A stretch of 64,000 nt of DNA from Pseudophaeobacter flagellatus (GTDB taxonomy: Bacteria; Pseudomonadota; Alphaproteobacteria; Rhodobacterales; Rhodobacteraceae), in NCBI RefSeq assembly GCF_021228235.1, contig NZ_JAJQRG010000002.1:434001-498000 (forward strand), written 5' to 3'. Made by a program: the position numbers and the translations under genes. The notes beneath the pieces were generated by a model. That model was not told the DNA's origin and did not search any database. It saw only the letters and a list, made by a program, of their open reading frames with translations. Shown here one piece after another: positions 16,744 to 24,970 of the stretch. The number at the start of each line of letters is the position of its first letter. Positions within the stretch are counted from its first letter, which is position 1.

Positions 16744-17631
16744 TCACAAATCAATCAATACTGACAGGACCAGCGGCAATGCGGCGATGGCCATTAGGGT
16801 TGAAACCACCACGAGCCCGGCAACGGCTTCGGCCTCGGCGCCGAATTTTTCGGCCAAGAGATAAGAGGTGACGGCAACCGGGGTGGCCAGTTGCAGAACC
16901 AACACGCCAAAGGCGATGTCATCAAGACCAAAGGCCAGCCCCAGCCCCCAGCCAATGGCGACGCTGGTGCACAGCTTTGCCAGCGACAGCAACACGGCGA
17001 GCCCAGTTTTGCCAGGTGACAGCCGGGCGATGGCCACGCCCAGGGTAATCAGCATCATCGGGATGGCCATCTGCCCGATCAGATCCAGCGTATTGGTCAA
17101 GAACTGCGGCGTCTGCCAATCCTGCCAGAGGAACAGCGCCCCCAGAAGGGTGGCCCAGACCATGGGTTCTTTCAGCGCCTTGCCGCCGCCGCCCTTGCCC
17201 GCCACCAGCGTCAGGCCCAGGGTAAAGGACAGGACCGCAGAAACCGCCAGCATCACCACCGCATAGCCCAGCCCGGCCTCGCCAAAGGCAAACAGCGCCA
17301 GCGGGATGCCCAGGTTGCCAGTATTGCCAAAAATGAATGGTGCCAGATAGGTTTGCCGGTTCAAATGGCCAAGCTTGACCAGCACTGCCCCAACCAGAGC
17401 CAGCAGCAGATGCCCCAGAAGGGCGGCAATCACAAAGACCCCAAGGGCCCCTTTGTCGAGGTCGGTTTTCATCAAGGCGGTGAAGATCAGCGCCGGTACC
17501 GCAAGGGTCATCGCCAGCCGGGTAACAAACTGAATGCGGTATTCAAACCCCAGCCGAACCCAGGTGAATCCAACCCCGGCTAGCAGAAAAACGGGGGCGG
17601 TGATTTCAAGCACTGTCAAGGCCAGGTTCAC
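16744..17631 (-). CDS. AEC (auxin efflux carrier) family transporter
   Basis: The 295-residue integral membrane protein has about ten hydrophobic segments. Family marks are PFIFGNTGNLGIPLALFAFGEAGLGYAV after helix 4 and the C-terminal half QLATPVAVTSYLLAEKFGAEAEAVAGLVVVST. AEC proteins export small organic anions such as malonate or malate in bacteria. It is divergent from hspQ across an 85-base gap. The substrate is unknown. Confidence 0.9.
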   Translation of the reverse strand: MNLALTVLEITAPVFLLAGVGFTWVRLGFEYRIQFVTRLAMTLAVPALIFTALMKTDLDKGALGVFVIAALLGHLLLALVGAVLVKLGHLNRQTYLAPFIFGNTGNLGIPLALFAFGEAGLGYAVVMLAVSAVLSFTLGLTLVAGKGGGGKALKEPMVWATLLGALFLWQDWQTPQFLTNTLDLIGQMAIPMMLITLGVAIARLSPGKTGLAVLLSLAKLCTSVAIGWGLGLAFGLDDIAFGVLVLQLATPVAVTSYLLAEKFGAEAEAVAGLVVVSTLMAIAALPLVLSVLIDL

Positions 17632-17716
17632 AGACTGTTTCCTTTAAAATTTACCTCAAGAGTTGGACATTTGCCAGTGTTTCGCGTTAGTAACAAGGGA
17701 TGGAGACACTCTAGAA

Positions 17717-18043
17717 ATGCTTAGAACGCGCGCGAAATATAACTTGGGGCAGGTTGTCCGGCACCGCAAACACCCGTTTCGCGGCGTGGTTTTTGACGTG
17801 GACCCAGAGTTCGAGAATACGCAAGAGTGGTATGACTCCATTCCTGAAGCCAGCAGACCAATGAAGAATCAGCCATTTTATCATCTGCTGGCAGAGAATG
17901 ATCAAACCTACTATGTCGCCTATGTTTCGGAGCAGAATCTGGTTGCCGATTATTCGGGCGAACCGATCAGCCACCCGGACCTGCCAGAGATGTTTGATCG
18001 GTTCGATGGTGCGGCCTACTCTTTGCAGTATCAGCTGAACTGA
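17717..18043 (+). CDS. hspQ: Heat shock protein HspQ
   Basis: The start at 17717 gives 108 residues beginning MLRTRAKYNLGQVVRHRKHPFRGVVFDVDPEF, the standard HspQ N-terminus. The protein ends with DQTYYVAYVSEQNLVADYSGEPISHPDLPEMF. HspQ is a small hemimethylated-DNA-binding-like protein that, in enteric bacteria, promotes DnaA turnover and acts as a Lon specificity factor. An in-frame TTG at 17663 would add 18 residues without support. No heat-shock promoter was identified with confidence. Confidence 0.92.
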   Translation: MLRTRAKYNLGQVVRHRKHPFRGVVFDVDPEFENTQEWYDSIPEASRPMKNQPFYHLLAENDQTYYVAYVSEQNLVADYSGEPISHPDLPEMFDRFDGAAYSLQYQLN

Positions 18044-18203
18044 TCTCGCTACGCTGGCCAGTGCACTGGCCTGCTGTGCCCTGCTGCTTTCCGCCTTCGG
18101 GTTTCCTTCTACCTTATTCCCTTGCAGAGGGCGCGTTTGCTTGCCGTGCGGCTGCTGACGCCGAGCCTGTGGCCCGGCGCGTGACCAAAGAAAATTGCCC
18201 TTC

Positions 18204-19781
18204 TCAATAGCCGAGCGCGCAGCCGTCCTTGCGCGGATCGCTGGCGCCTTCCAGGATACCATCTGCCCGCAGGGTGATCGCCTGGGCACCGCCGATGGCG
18301 GTCTTCGGGGTTTCAACGTGATGGCCCATGTCGCGTAGTGCCTGTCGGGTGTCATCGCTATAGCCGCGTTCAACCTTAAGGATATTGGCATCGCTGTAGC
18401 TGCGCGGGGCGTCGATAGCCTGCTGTGGCTCCATGCCAAAATCCTGCAGGTTGGAGACAAACCGCGCATGGCCATTGGGCTGATAGGCCCCACCCATCAC
18501 CCCAAAGGGCATCAACACACGCCCCTCTTGCCGCAGCATGCCTGGAATGATGGTATGCATCGGGCGCTTGCCGCCTGCCAGCGCGTTTGGATGGCCTTCT
18601 TGCAGGGTAAAGCCGGCGCCTCGGTTCTGTAGCAGGATGCCGAATTTCTCCGAAGCAAGGCCAGAGCCAAAGCCATGAAAGATCGAATAGATCAGCGAGA
18701 CGGCCATGCGATCTTTGTCGACCACGGTGATATAGATCGTATCCTTGTGGACCGCCTCGCTCAGCGCTGCGGGTGCCGCCATCGCGTGCTTGTGGTCGAT
18801 CAATGCCGCTAGCCGCGCTGCGGTTTCGGGTGCCAGCAGATGATCCAGCCGCGTGGTATAATCGGCATCGGCCAGAAAGCGGTTGCGGGCATCATAGGCC
18901 AGTTTGGCCGCCTCGGCTTCGATATGGGCCCGCTCGGCCCCCAGCGGATCCATCGCCGCAATGTCAAAATGCGACAGGATGTTGAGCAGCAGCAGCGCAG
19001 TTGCCCCCTGGCCATTGGGTGGATGCTCGACCAGATCGACCCCCTTGTAGTGGGCCGAAACCGGGATGACCCGGTCGCATTGTGCGGCAGCAAAATCTGC
19101 GGCGTTGTGATGCCCGCCAGCGGCCTGCAGCGTCGCCAGCATATCGTCGGCGACTTCGCCGGTGTAAAAGGCATCGCGACCATCGCGGGCTATTCGGCGC
19201 AGGACTTCGGCCTGGCCTGGGGCGCGGAACACCTGGCCGGTCTTTGGTGGCTTGCCGCCAAACAGATAGGCGTCGCGGGCCGGCCCCTGTAGGGCGTCGG
19301 CGTCATTGGCCCAGTCAAAGGCCACGCGCGGTGCAACTGGAACGCCGGTCTCAGCGTAGTGGATCGCAGGGGCCAGCAGGGCATCCAAGCCCAGTTTGCC
19401 CTCGGTTTCGGCCAGGGTGCAGAAGGTTTCGATCGCGGTGGGCACTGTAACGGCATGGGCGCTGCGCAGCGGCACGGTGGTCTTGCCTTGGTTCCGCAAC
19501 TCTGCAGCGCTGGCACCGGCGGCGGCGCGCCCGGATCCATTCACCGCGTGAATGTCGCTGCTGCCGCCACGGGAAAAGAGCACAAAGCAATCGCCACCGA
19601 TCCCGGTCATCTGCGGTTCACAAATGCCCAGCAGAACGGCACCGGCGATGGCTGCGTCCATAGCATTTCCGCCGCGTTTCAGCACATCAATCGCCGCACC
19701 GGCAGCCAGCGGATGCGAGGTGGCGCAGAGGCCGTTCTGGGCAAAGACGGCAGAGCGTCCGGGGGATTGAAAATCGCGCAT
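18204..19781 (-). CDS. ggt: Gamma-glutamyltransferase family protein
   Basis: The 525-residue Ntn-hydrolase has the N-terminal GLCATSHPLAAGAAIDVLKRGGNAMDAAIAG block, EPQMTGIGGDCFVLF, and the autocleavage site KDTIYITVVDKD, whose first Thr would become the N-terminal nucleophile of the small subunit. The small subunit carries HGFGSGLASEKFGILLQNRG and MGGAYQPNGHARFVSN. No signal peptide is evident (MRDFQSPGRSAVFAQ), so it seems cytoplasmic and may be closer to acylase-like GGT relatives than to periplasmic glutathione hydrolase. It is monocistronic. Confidence 0.9.
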   Translation of the reverse strand: MRDFQSPGRSAVFAQNGLCATSHPLAAGAAIDVLKRGGNAMDAAIAGAVLLGICEPQMTGIGGDCFVLFSRGGSSDIHAVNGSGRAAAGASAAELRNQGKTTVPLRSAHAVTVPTAIETFCTLAETEGKLGLDALLAPAIHYAETGVPVAPRVAFDWANDADALQGPARDAYLFGGKPPKTGQVFRAPGQAEVLRRIARDGRDAFYTGEVADDMLATLQAAGGHHNAADFAAAQCDRVIPVSAHYKGVDLVEHPPNGQGATALLLLNILSHFDIAAMDPLGAERAHIEAEAAKLAYDARNRFLADADYTTRLDHLLAPETAARLAALIDHKHAMAAPAALSEAVHKDTIYITVVDKDRMAVSLIYSIFHGFGSGLASEKFGILLQNRGAGFTLQEGHPNALAGGKRPMHTIIPGMLRQEGRVLMPFGVMGGAYQPNGHARFVSNLQDFGMEPQQAIDAPRSYSDANILKVERGYSDDTRQALRDMGHHVETPKTAIGGAQAITLRADGILEGASDPRKDGCALGY

Positions 19782-20107
19782 TTACCACTCCTGTTTGGTC
19801 GTCGGCAGGGTAGTTCCTGGGCCAGGAATGGCAATGAAAATTCAAACCGCAAGCGGCCTGCGGTGCCATTCGCATAGGCGCTCTTTGGTGCAGCGATTTG
19901 ACAGCGGCAGCATCCCTGCCATCTGGGGGCTGGGATACCACGCGCTTGCATTCATGGGGGGAGGTATCCCTGACGTTGCACGGTTGGTGGGGGCTTAGGT
20001 GTCCAGCGCCAGGGGAAGCCTAGGTCAGCTACAGGTTAATTCATAGATCAGACCCGTGACGAAAGTGGGTCCGTATTGTGGCGCATTTTGGGCGCCTTCG
20101 GTCACGG
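19782..20107. other. Intergenic region between ggt and the anti-sigma kinase gene
   Basis: Both flanking genes are on the minus strand, so this holds the ggt promoter. A 7-bp inverted repeat CCGTGAC ... GTCACGG flanks about 20055-20107, just after the kinase stop, and could be part of a terminator. A short plus-strand frame around 19800-19998 lacks any protein character. Nothing else is seen. Confidence 0.4.
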
Positions 20108-20539
20108 TTAACTAAGTGGTACCTGAAAATACAGCGAGAGCCGATTGTTGCGCCCCAGCCGTTCGTAGTGCAGCCGACTGGTTAGCTCGCGGATCAGAAA
20201 CCAGCCAAAGCCACCCTCGGGGAGGGTCTCAATCGGGCCAGATAAATCGGCGGGTTCGCCTGGGGGCAGTGCGCAATCGGTCAGTGGGAACCCTACATCG
20301 CAAATCTGGATTTGCAGTTCCTGCGAATCCAGATTGCACTTGATACGTACATCCCCTTTAGCAGTGCCGGCATAGGCGTGTTCGACAACATTATTCACCG
20401 CCTCGGCCAAAGCAATTTGGACGTCTTCGGCCCGCTCATCGGGCAAATCTATCTCTCGCAGTCGTTCCATAACCGCCGCGATGCCGCTTCTGGCATCCAA
20501 CTCTGTTGCGGTGAACGAGCATGCAAAAATTTCAGCCAT
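20108..20539 (-). CDS. RsbW-like anti-sigma factor serine kinase (HATPase_c_2)
   Basis: The 143-residue single-domain GHKL ATPase has the N-box VQIALAEAVNNVVEHAY and the late glycine motif EGGFGWFLIREL. RsbW-type kinases bind and inactivate a sigma factor or other target and phosphorylate a STAS antagonist on serine. The STAS gene lies immediately upstream on the same strand, 43 bases away, so the two form a partner-switching pair. No sigma factor or RsbU phosphatase gene is nearby; the output must be encoded elsewhere. Confidence 0.88.
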   Translation of the reverse strand: MAEIFACSFTATELDARSGIAAVMERLREIDLPDERAEDVQIALAEAVNNVVEHAYAGTAKGDVRIKCNLDSQELQIQICDVGFPLTDCALPPGEPADLSGPIETLPEGGFGWFLIRELTSRLHYERLGRNNRLSLYFQVPLS

Positions 20540-20582
20540 TCATCTCTCACTTCCTACCCTGGGATCATTTCGTGGGCGAAGT

Positions 20583-20921
20583 TCAGGTCTTGTTAGCGGT
20601 GACGGCTTCGTTCAGCGTGCTATAGAGGTTGAAAATTGTATCCATGCGGGTCAGGCGAAAGACCTTCTCCACCATGGGGGTTGGGCCGGCCAGATCAAGG
20701 CGGCGATCACGACCCAGCTGTTTCATGGCGGCGACGATGGCCCCCAGGCCGCTGGAATCGATGAATTGCACCAAGGACAGGTCCAGAATGACACGTTCGC
20801 TGCCGTCTTCGGTTTCGGCCCGCATGTCTTCTTTGAATTGAATGGCCATGGCGGCATCAATGCGTTCTGCGTTTACAGTTACGATCTGCGCGCCATCTGC
20901 CCGTGTACTTGTCAGGCTCAT
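20583..20921 (-). CDS. STAS-domain anti-sigma factor antagonist
   Basis: This 112-residue SpoIIAA/RsbV-type protein has the phosphorylation-site segment FIDSSGLGAIVAAMKQLG, with the target serine in the DSSGLGA motif. It should bind the kinase encoded just downstream and be phosphorylated by it, switching the target free when unphosphorylated. Start ATG 20921 follows a GGGATCC/CCTGGGGG region on the coding strand. The role is inferred from family and adjacency. Confidence 0.9.
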   Translation of the reverse strand: MSLTSTRADGAQIVTVNAERIDAAMAIQFKEDMRAETEDGSERVILDLSLVQFIDSSGLGAIVAAMKQLGRDRRLDLAGPTPMVEKVFRLTRMDTIFNLYSTLNEAVTANKT

Positions 20922-21019
20922 AGGGATCCCCCAGGTGTTGTCTCAACGTATTTATACCAGTCTAGACCTCAAAGCTTAGCATTCGGTATTCATAATGGCG
21001 ACGATTGGAGGAATATGTG

Positions 21020-22192
21020 ATGAAAAATGTTGTGATTGCAGGTGCAGCTCGGACCCCTATGGGCGGATTTCAGGGGGCGTTTTCCGGGCTCTCGGCCTCT
21101 GCCCTGGGCGGTGTCGCTATCAAGGCGGCCCTAGAGGGCGCAGGTGCCAAAACAGTAGACGAGGTCCTGATGGGCTGTGTGTTGCCCGCAGGGCAGGGTC
21201 AGGCCCCGGCTCGCCAGGCAGGATTCGCGGCGGGGCTGGGCGAAGAGGTGCCAGCAACCACCCTGAACAAGATGTGCGGGTCTGGCATGAAGGCGGCGAT
21301 GATCGCCTATGATCAGATCGCCCTGGGCCAGGTGGACAGCGTTGTTGCAGGCGGCATGGAAAGCATGACCAATGCGCCCTACCTGCTGCCCAATCAACGA
21401 GGTGGCGCCCGAATCGGCCATGGTCAGGTGATCGACCATATGTTCCTTGATGGCTTGGAAGATGCATATGACAAGGGCCGTCTGATGGGCACCTTTGCCG
21501 AAGACTGCGCTACCCAGTATCAGTTCAGCCGCGAAGCCCAGGATGAGTATGCGCTGAAATCCCTGTCCAATGCACTGGAAGCACAGGAAACCGGCGCTTT
21601 TGACGGCGAAATCGCTGCCGTCACGCTGAAAACGCGCAAGGGTGAAACCATTCAGGCGGTAGATGAACAGCCCGGCAATGCCCGCCCGGAAAAAATCCCG
21701 ACGCTGAAACCCGCCTTCCGCAAGGATGGCACGGTGACCGCAGCCAATGCCTCGTCAATCTCCGATGGGGCGGCCGCCCTGGTACTGGCCTCGCAAGAGG
21801 CCGCCGCAGCGCAGGGGCTGACAGTGCGCGCCCGCATTCTTGGCCATGCCAGCCATGCCCAGGCGCCAGGCCTGTTCACCACTGCGCCAGTTCCAGCGGC
21901 CAAGAAACTGTTGGATAAGATCGGCTGGAGCACCGAAGACGTCGACCTCTGGGAGGTGAACGAGGCCTTCGCGGTGGTGCCGATGGCCTTCATGCATGAG
22001 ATGGGCATCAGCCGCGATAAGGTCAATGTGAACGGTGGCGCCTGTGCGCTGGGCCATCCCATTGGCGCTTCGGGCGCACGCATCATGGTAACCCTGCTCA
22101 ATGCGCTGGAAAAACGTGGTCTCAAACGCGGGGTGGCAGCGATCTGCATCGGTGGTGGCGAAGGCACCGCCATCGCAATCGAACGGGCTTGA
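21020..22192 (+). CDS. Acetyl-CoA acetyltransferase (thiolase)
   Basis: ATG 21020 is preceded by GGAGGA and gives 390 residues. The catalytic Cys86 is in LNKMCGSGMKA, the His in CALGHPIGASGAR and the second Cys in AICIGGGEGTA, as in biosynthetic and degradative thiolases. It condenses or cleaves acetoacetyl-CoA (or longer 3-ketoacyl-CoA). The sequence lies between AtoB and general acetyl-CoA acetyltransferases. No phaB or hydroxyacyl-CoA dehydrogenase is adjacent, so a polyhydroxybutyrate role is not supported by context. Confidence 0.92.
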   Translation: MKNVVIAGAARTPMGGFQGAFSGLSASALGGVAIKAALEGAGAKTVDEVLMGCVLPAGQGQAPARQAGFAAGLGEEVPATTLNKMCGSGMKAAMIAYDQIALGQVDSVVAGGMESMTNAPYLLPNQRGGARIGHGQVIDHMFLDGLEDAYDKGRLMGTFAEDCATQYQFSREAQDEYALKSLSNALEAQETGAFDGEIAAVTLKTRKGETIQAVDEQPGNARPEKIPTLKPAFRKDGTVTAANASSISDGAAALVLASQEAAAAQGLTVRARILGHASHAQAPGLFTTAPVPAAKKLLDKIGWSTEDVDLWEVNEAFAVVPMAFMHEMGISRDKVNVNGGACALGHPIGASGARIMVTLLNALEKRGLKRGVAAICIGGGEGTAIAIERA

Positions 22193-22286
22193 TCTTCATC
22201 TTGCGACAAATACCTTCGGGGGTGAATTGACCCTCGGGTCAAGAGGGGGCAGACAGCCCCCTCACACTGCCGGAAGGAAGACAGGG

Positions 22287-22751
22287 ATGCGCGCAGATTA
22301 CCAGAGATTGGCCAAGACCATTCGGGCCTTGACCGAAAATGAGAACGACGAAATCGCCCTGATGGCAACGGTTTGCTGTGAATTGCACCATAGCGATGAC
22401 CGCTTTGACTGGACAGGGTTTTACCGGGTGGTTGCGCCTGATCTGTTAAAGATCGGTCCCTATCAGGGCGGGCATGGCTGTTTGCAAATTCCGTTCTCGC
22501 GCGGCGTTTGCGGTGCGGCAGCGCGCAGCGGCACGGTGCAGCTGGTGGCGGATGTCGAGGATTTCCCCGGGCATATCGCCTGTGCCTCTTCAACCCGCTC
22601 CGAAGTGGTGCTGCCGGTCTGGAACCGGGCCGGCGATCTGATCGCGGTGCTGGATATCGACAGTGACCAACCCGCAGCCTTTAGCCAGCAAGATGCGGAA
22701 CAGTTGGCGGCGATTCTGACCCAGGTCTTTGGCGGGGCAGGGCCAACCTAA
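22287..22751 (+). CDS. msrC: Free methionine-(R)-sulfoxide reductase (GAF domain)
   Basis: The 154-residue GAF-domain protein carries the three cysteines of the fRMsr family: Cys65 in HGCLQIPF, Cys75 in RGVCGAAARSG and Cys99 in PGHIACASSTRSE. Their spacing (10 and 24 residues) equals that of E. coli MsrC/YebR. The enzyme reduces free methionine-R-sulfoxide in the cytoplasm with thioredoxin. ATG 22287 has GGAAGGA upstream. It is 94 bases after the thiolase gene; a hairpin follows. Confidence 0.92.
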   Translation: MRADYQRLAKTIRALTENENDEIALMATVCCELHHSDDRFDWTGFYRVVAPDLLKIGPYQGGHGCLQIPFSRGVCGAAARSGTVQLVADVEDFPGHIACASSTRSEVVLPVWNRAGDLIAVLDIDSDQPAAFSQQDAEQLAAILTQVFGGAGPT

Positions 22752-22752
22752 A

Positions 22753-22795
22753 GCGTTCTGCCATAAAGCTGAAATACGGCTTCGTGGCAGAACGC
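22753..22795. terminator. Long hairpin after msrC, probable terminator lacking a T-run
   Basis: A perfect 11-bp stem (GCGTTCTGCCA at 22753-22763, TGGCAGAACGC at 22785-22795) has a second short stem AAGC/GCTT inside its loop. It begins two bases after the msrC stop and lies between convergent genes, so it may serve both. Confidence 0.55.
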
Positions 22796-22890
22796 CGCCA
22801 CCATTGAGAGGCCCTGCCGCGCCCCACCTTTCTGCGGCTTCAGGTTCAAGACGCGAGGCTTTGGCCGACAGTCTGATCTGTATCTCGATA

Positions 22891-23175
22891 TCAGGTGAAG
22901 CCAAGCACCCATATGAGGGGCAGCAGCAGCTGCGCCCCGGCGATCATGTTCAGACGGCGACAAAAGGGCTGTTTGCGGGTCTTGTGACGAAACAGCCACC
23001 GCGCCAGATAGGCGGCCGGGCTGCCGCCAAGCGCGGCCAGAAGCAGCAGCCGTGCCTCTGGTACCCGCCAGAACCCGTATTTGGCGCAGAATTTATCCAG
23101 ACCAAAGGCGATAAAGCTCAGCCCATTTATGGCAAGGAGGCAGGGCAGCGCCCAGGCCCAGAACTCTGACTGCAT
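22891..23175 (-). CDS. DUF1294 small membrane protein
   Basis: With the start at ATG 23175 (MQSEFWAWALPCLLAINGLSFIAFGLDKF) the product has 94 residues, two or three hydrophobic helices and the DUF1294 signature: AFGLDKFCAKYGFWRVPEARLLLLAALGGSPAAYLARWLFRHKTRKQPF. Members are of unknown function, sometimes fused to a cold-shock domain; no such domain is present here. An earlier in-frame start is possible but would add basic, non-conserved residues. Confidence 0.85.
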   Translation of the reverse strand: MQSEFWAWALPCLLAINGLSFIAFGLDKFCAKYGFWRVPEARLLLLAALGGSPAAYLARWLFRHKTRKQPFCRRLNMIAGAQLLLPLIWVLGFT

Positions 23176-23276
23176 CGATTTCTCTTTTGTATATCGTCTA
23201 TATCTGCGGGGTTTTGCCCAAGGAAACCGCAGAGGCAAGAGCAATCTTTTGGTGGGTTTGGTGAAAAAAACCTTGG

Positions 23277-23338
23277 AAATTTCATTCGAGGGAGGCAGGG
23301 TACCGAGAGCGGTGAAACTTTACCGCCAAATTTCATCC
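23277..23338. promoter_or_regulatory. Repeated AAATTTCAT sites before the XRE-cupin gene
   Basis: AAATTTCATTC at 23277-23287 and AAATTTCATCC at 23328-23338 flank a near-palindrome GGTGAAACTTTACC at 23311-23324. All lie within 85 bases upstream of the GTG start of the XRE-cupin regulator. They are candidate operators for autoregulation; binding is inferred. Confidence 0.35.
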
Positions 23339-23359
23339 ATACCGCAGGAGACGTCCACC

Positions 23360-23929
23360 GTGACCAGCCAAGCCCCCCATGCCGCAACCCTGGGCGCTGA
23401 TATTCGCGCCCTGCGCAAGGCGCGTGGGCTAACCCTGACAGAGGTAGCAGGGCAGCTGGAGAAATCGGTGGGCTGGCTCAGCCAGGTAGAGCGGGATCTG
23501 TCGGATCCTTCGATCTCTGATCTGCGTCTGCTGGCCAAATGCCTTGGCGTGCCGATGTCGATGCTCTTTGCCCATTCCGATGCGCCGGTGCGGGAACATG
23601 GCTATATCGTTCGGGCGGGATCGCGTCGCCCCATGGGATCAGGAGAAGAAGGTCTGATTGAAGAGTTGCTGTCACCAGATCTGACGGATGATTTTGAAAT
23701 GGTGCATTCCACTTTTCAGCCCCATTCAAAGATGCAACAGCCTGCCGATCGTCCCACGCAAGAGGTGGGCTATATGATCTCGGGGCAGCTGGATCTGGTG
23801 ATTGACGGCAATGGCTTTACCGTGGGACCGGGCGACAGTTTCCGCATCAAGCACCAGCCCTATCAATGGGCCAACCCCTATGATGATGCGGCCGTCGCGG
23901 TCTGGGTCATCGCGCCGCCAGTGTATTAG
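23360..23929 (+). CDS. XRE-family regulator with C-terminal cupin domain
   Basis: The GTG start at 23360 (ribosome site CAGGAGA) gives 189 residues. An HTH_3 domain fills residues about 10-65 (LGADIRALRKARGLTLTEVAGQLEKSVGWLSQVERDLSDPSI). A cupin_2 domain follows from about residue 110 (EVGYMISGQLDLVIDGNGFTVGPGDSFRI). This two-domain class often controls amine, amino-acid or polyamine catabolism. It directly precedes the LysE, GFA and dehydrogenase genes on the same strand, with a 15-base gap, and probably regulates them. Confidence 0.9.
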   Translation: MTSQAPHAATLGADIRALRKARGLTLTEVAGQLEKSVGWLSQVERDLSDPSISDLRLLAKCLGVPMSMLFAHSDAPVREHGYIVRAGSRRPMGSGEEGLIEELLSPDLTDDFEMVHSTFQPHSKMQQPADRPTQEVGYMISGQLDLVIDGNGFTVGPGDSFRIKHQPYQWANPYDDAAVAVWVIAPPVY

Positions 23930-23944
23930 GGCGGAGTCTCGCGG

Positions 23945-24574
23945 ATGAATTTTGAAGCATGGACCATATTTTCCCTGTTCTGGGTGGTTTTTGTCACCAC
24001 GCCGGGACCAAATGCGGTGAATTGTATCAGCAACGGCATGATGCTCAGCCTGCCCAAGGCAATGCTGGGGGTACTGGCGATCCTGACCCAGGCGACACTG
24101 TTTCTGCTGCTCTCGGCGCTGGGGGTTACGGCGCTGATCGCGGCCGCGCCGCTGTGGTTCTTTGTGGCCAAGATCATTGGCACCGGATTTCTGATCTTCA
24201 TCGGGCTGCGCGGCTGGCGCAATGCGACCAAACCAACCCCGGCGGTAGAGCGCCCGGCGCGCCACATCTATTTTCACGCTCTGACAGTTGCCACGATCAA
24301 CCCCAAAAGCGTCGCTGGATACCTGGCCGCCTTTTCCCAGTTTGTGCAGCCTGATGTCCCGATTTGGCAGCAGATGGGGGTCATAATGCCCACCGCCCTG
24401 GGGCTGACCGCGCTGAGCTATACCGGCTTTACCCTGCTGGGATTTGTCATGGGCCGGGCGGCGCTGAAGGCGGTGTTCAACACCTGGATCCGCCGGGGGT
24501 TGGCGCTGTGTTTCATTGTCTACGGTGTGTTGTTGGGGGCCAGTAGTGCACCACAACTGGAGGATTTTCGATGA
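23945..24574 (+). CDS. LysE/RhtB-family amino-acid exporter
   Basis: The 209-residue protein has about six hydrophobic segments and the LysE-family marks VTTPGPNAVNCISNGMMLSLPKAMLGVLAI, GTGFLIFIGLRGWRNA and ATINPKSVAGYLAAFSQFV. Such carriers export basic or neutral amino acids or related compounds. Its start is 15 bases after the XRE-cupin gene, and its TGA overlaps the next ATG (ATGA at 24571). It may export a product of the downstream methylamine-type catabolism. The substrate is unknown. Confidence 0.88.
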   Translation: MNFEAWTIFSLFWVVFVTTPGPNAVNCISNGMMLSLPKAMLGVLAILTQATLFLLLSALGVTALIAAAPLWFFVAKIIGTGFLIFIGLRGWRNATKPTPAVERPARHIYFHALTVATINPKSVAGYLAAFSQFVQPDVPIWQQMGVIMPTALGLTALSYTGFTLLGFVMGRAALKAVFNTWIRRGLALCFIVYGVLLGASSAPQLEDFR

Positions 24575-24954
24575 CAACAGGCATAACCAAAGGCGCCTGT
24601 CTCTGTGGCGATATCACCTTTGCAACCGGGGCCAGGCCGCAGGGGGCTTCAATGTGCCATTGCGGCCAGTGTCGCAAGCAGTCCGGCGGCATCTGGTCCT
24701 CGGCCTATGTCAAAGACGATGATCTGACCATTTCCGGCCCGGTCAGTTGGTTTGAGGCCAGTCCTCAGGCCAAACGCGGCTTCTGCGCCCGGTGCGGGTC
24801 CTATCTGTTCTGGAAGGCCCACAACGAGGACACCACGAGTTTTTCCCTTGGCGCCATTGAGAGCCCCAGCGGGCTGAAGATCGAAAAGCACATCTTTGTT
24901 GGTGACAAGGGTGATTTCTACGACATCGCTGATGGCGTTGCGCAACAAGACTAA
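24571..24954 (+). CDS. GFA-family (glutathione-dependent formaldehyde-activating-like) protein
   Basis: The 127-residue zinc protein has the cysteine pattern of the family: Cys10 and Cys12 (ACLCGDITF), Cys29, Cys31 and Cys34 (MCHCGQCRKQSGG), and Cys72 and Cys75 (FCARCGSYLFW). The founding member was proposed to help glutathione react with formaldehyde. Here the neighbour is a dehydrogenase family whose demethylation reactions release formaldehyde or methylene-THF, so a link is plausible, but many GFA proteins have no known role. It is coupled to lysE by an ATGA overlap. Confidence 0.85.
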   Translation: MTTGITKGACLCGDITFATGARPQGASMCHCGQCRKQSGGIWSSAYVKDDDLTISGPVSWFEASPQAKRGFCARCGSYLFWKAHNEDTTSFSLGAIESPSGLKIEKHIFVGDKGDFYDIADGVAQQD

Positions 24955-24970
24955 CCGGGAGAGAGCAAAC

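Noticed and set aside
19795-19998. Plus-strand frame upstream of ggt
   Set aside because: No ribosome site and no protein character.
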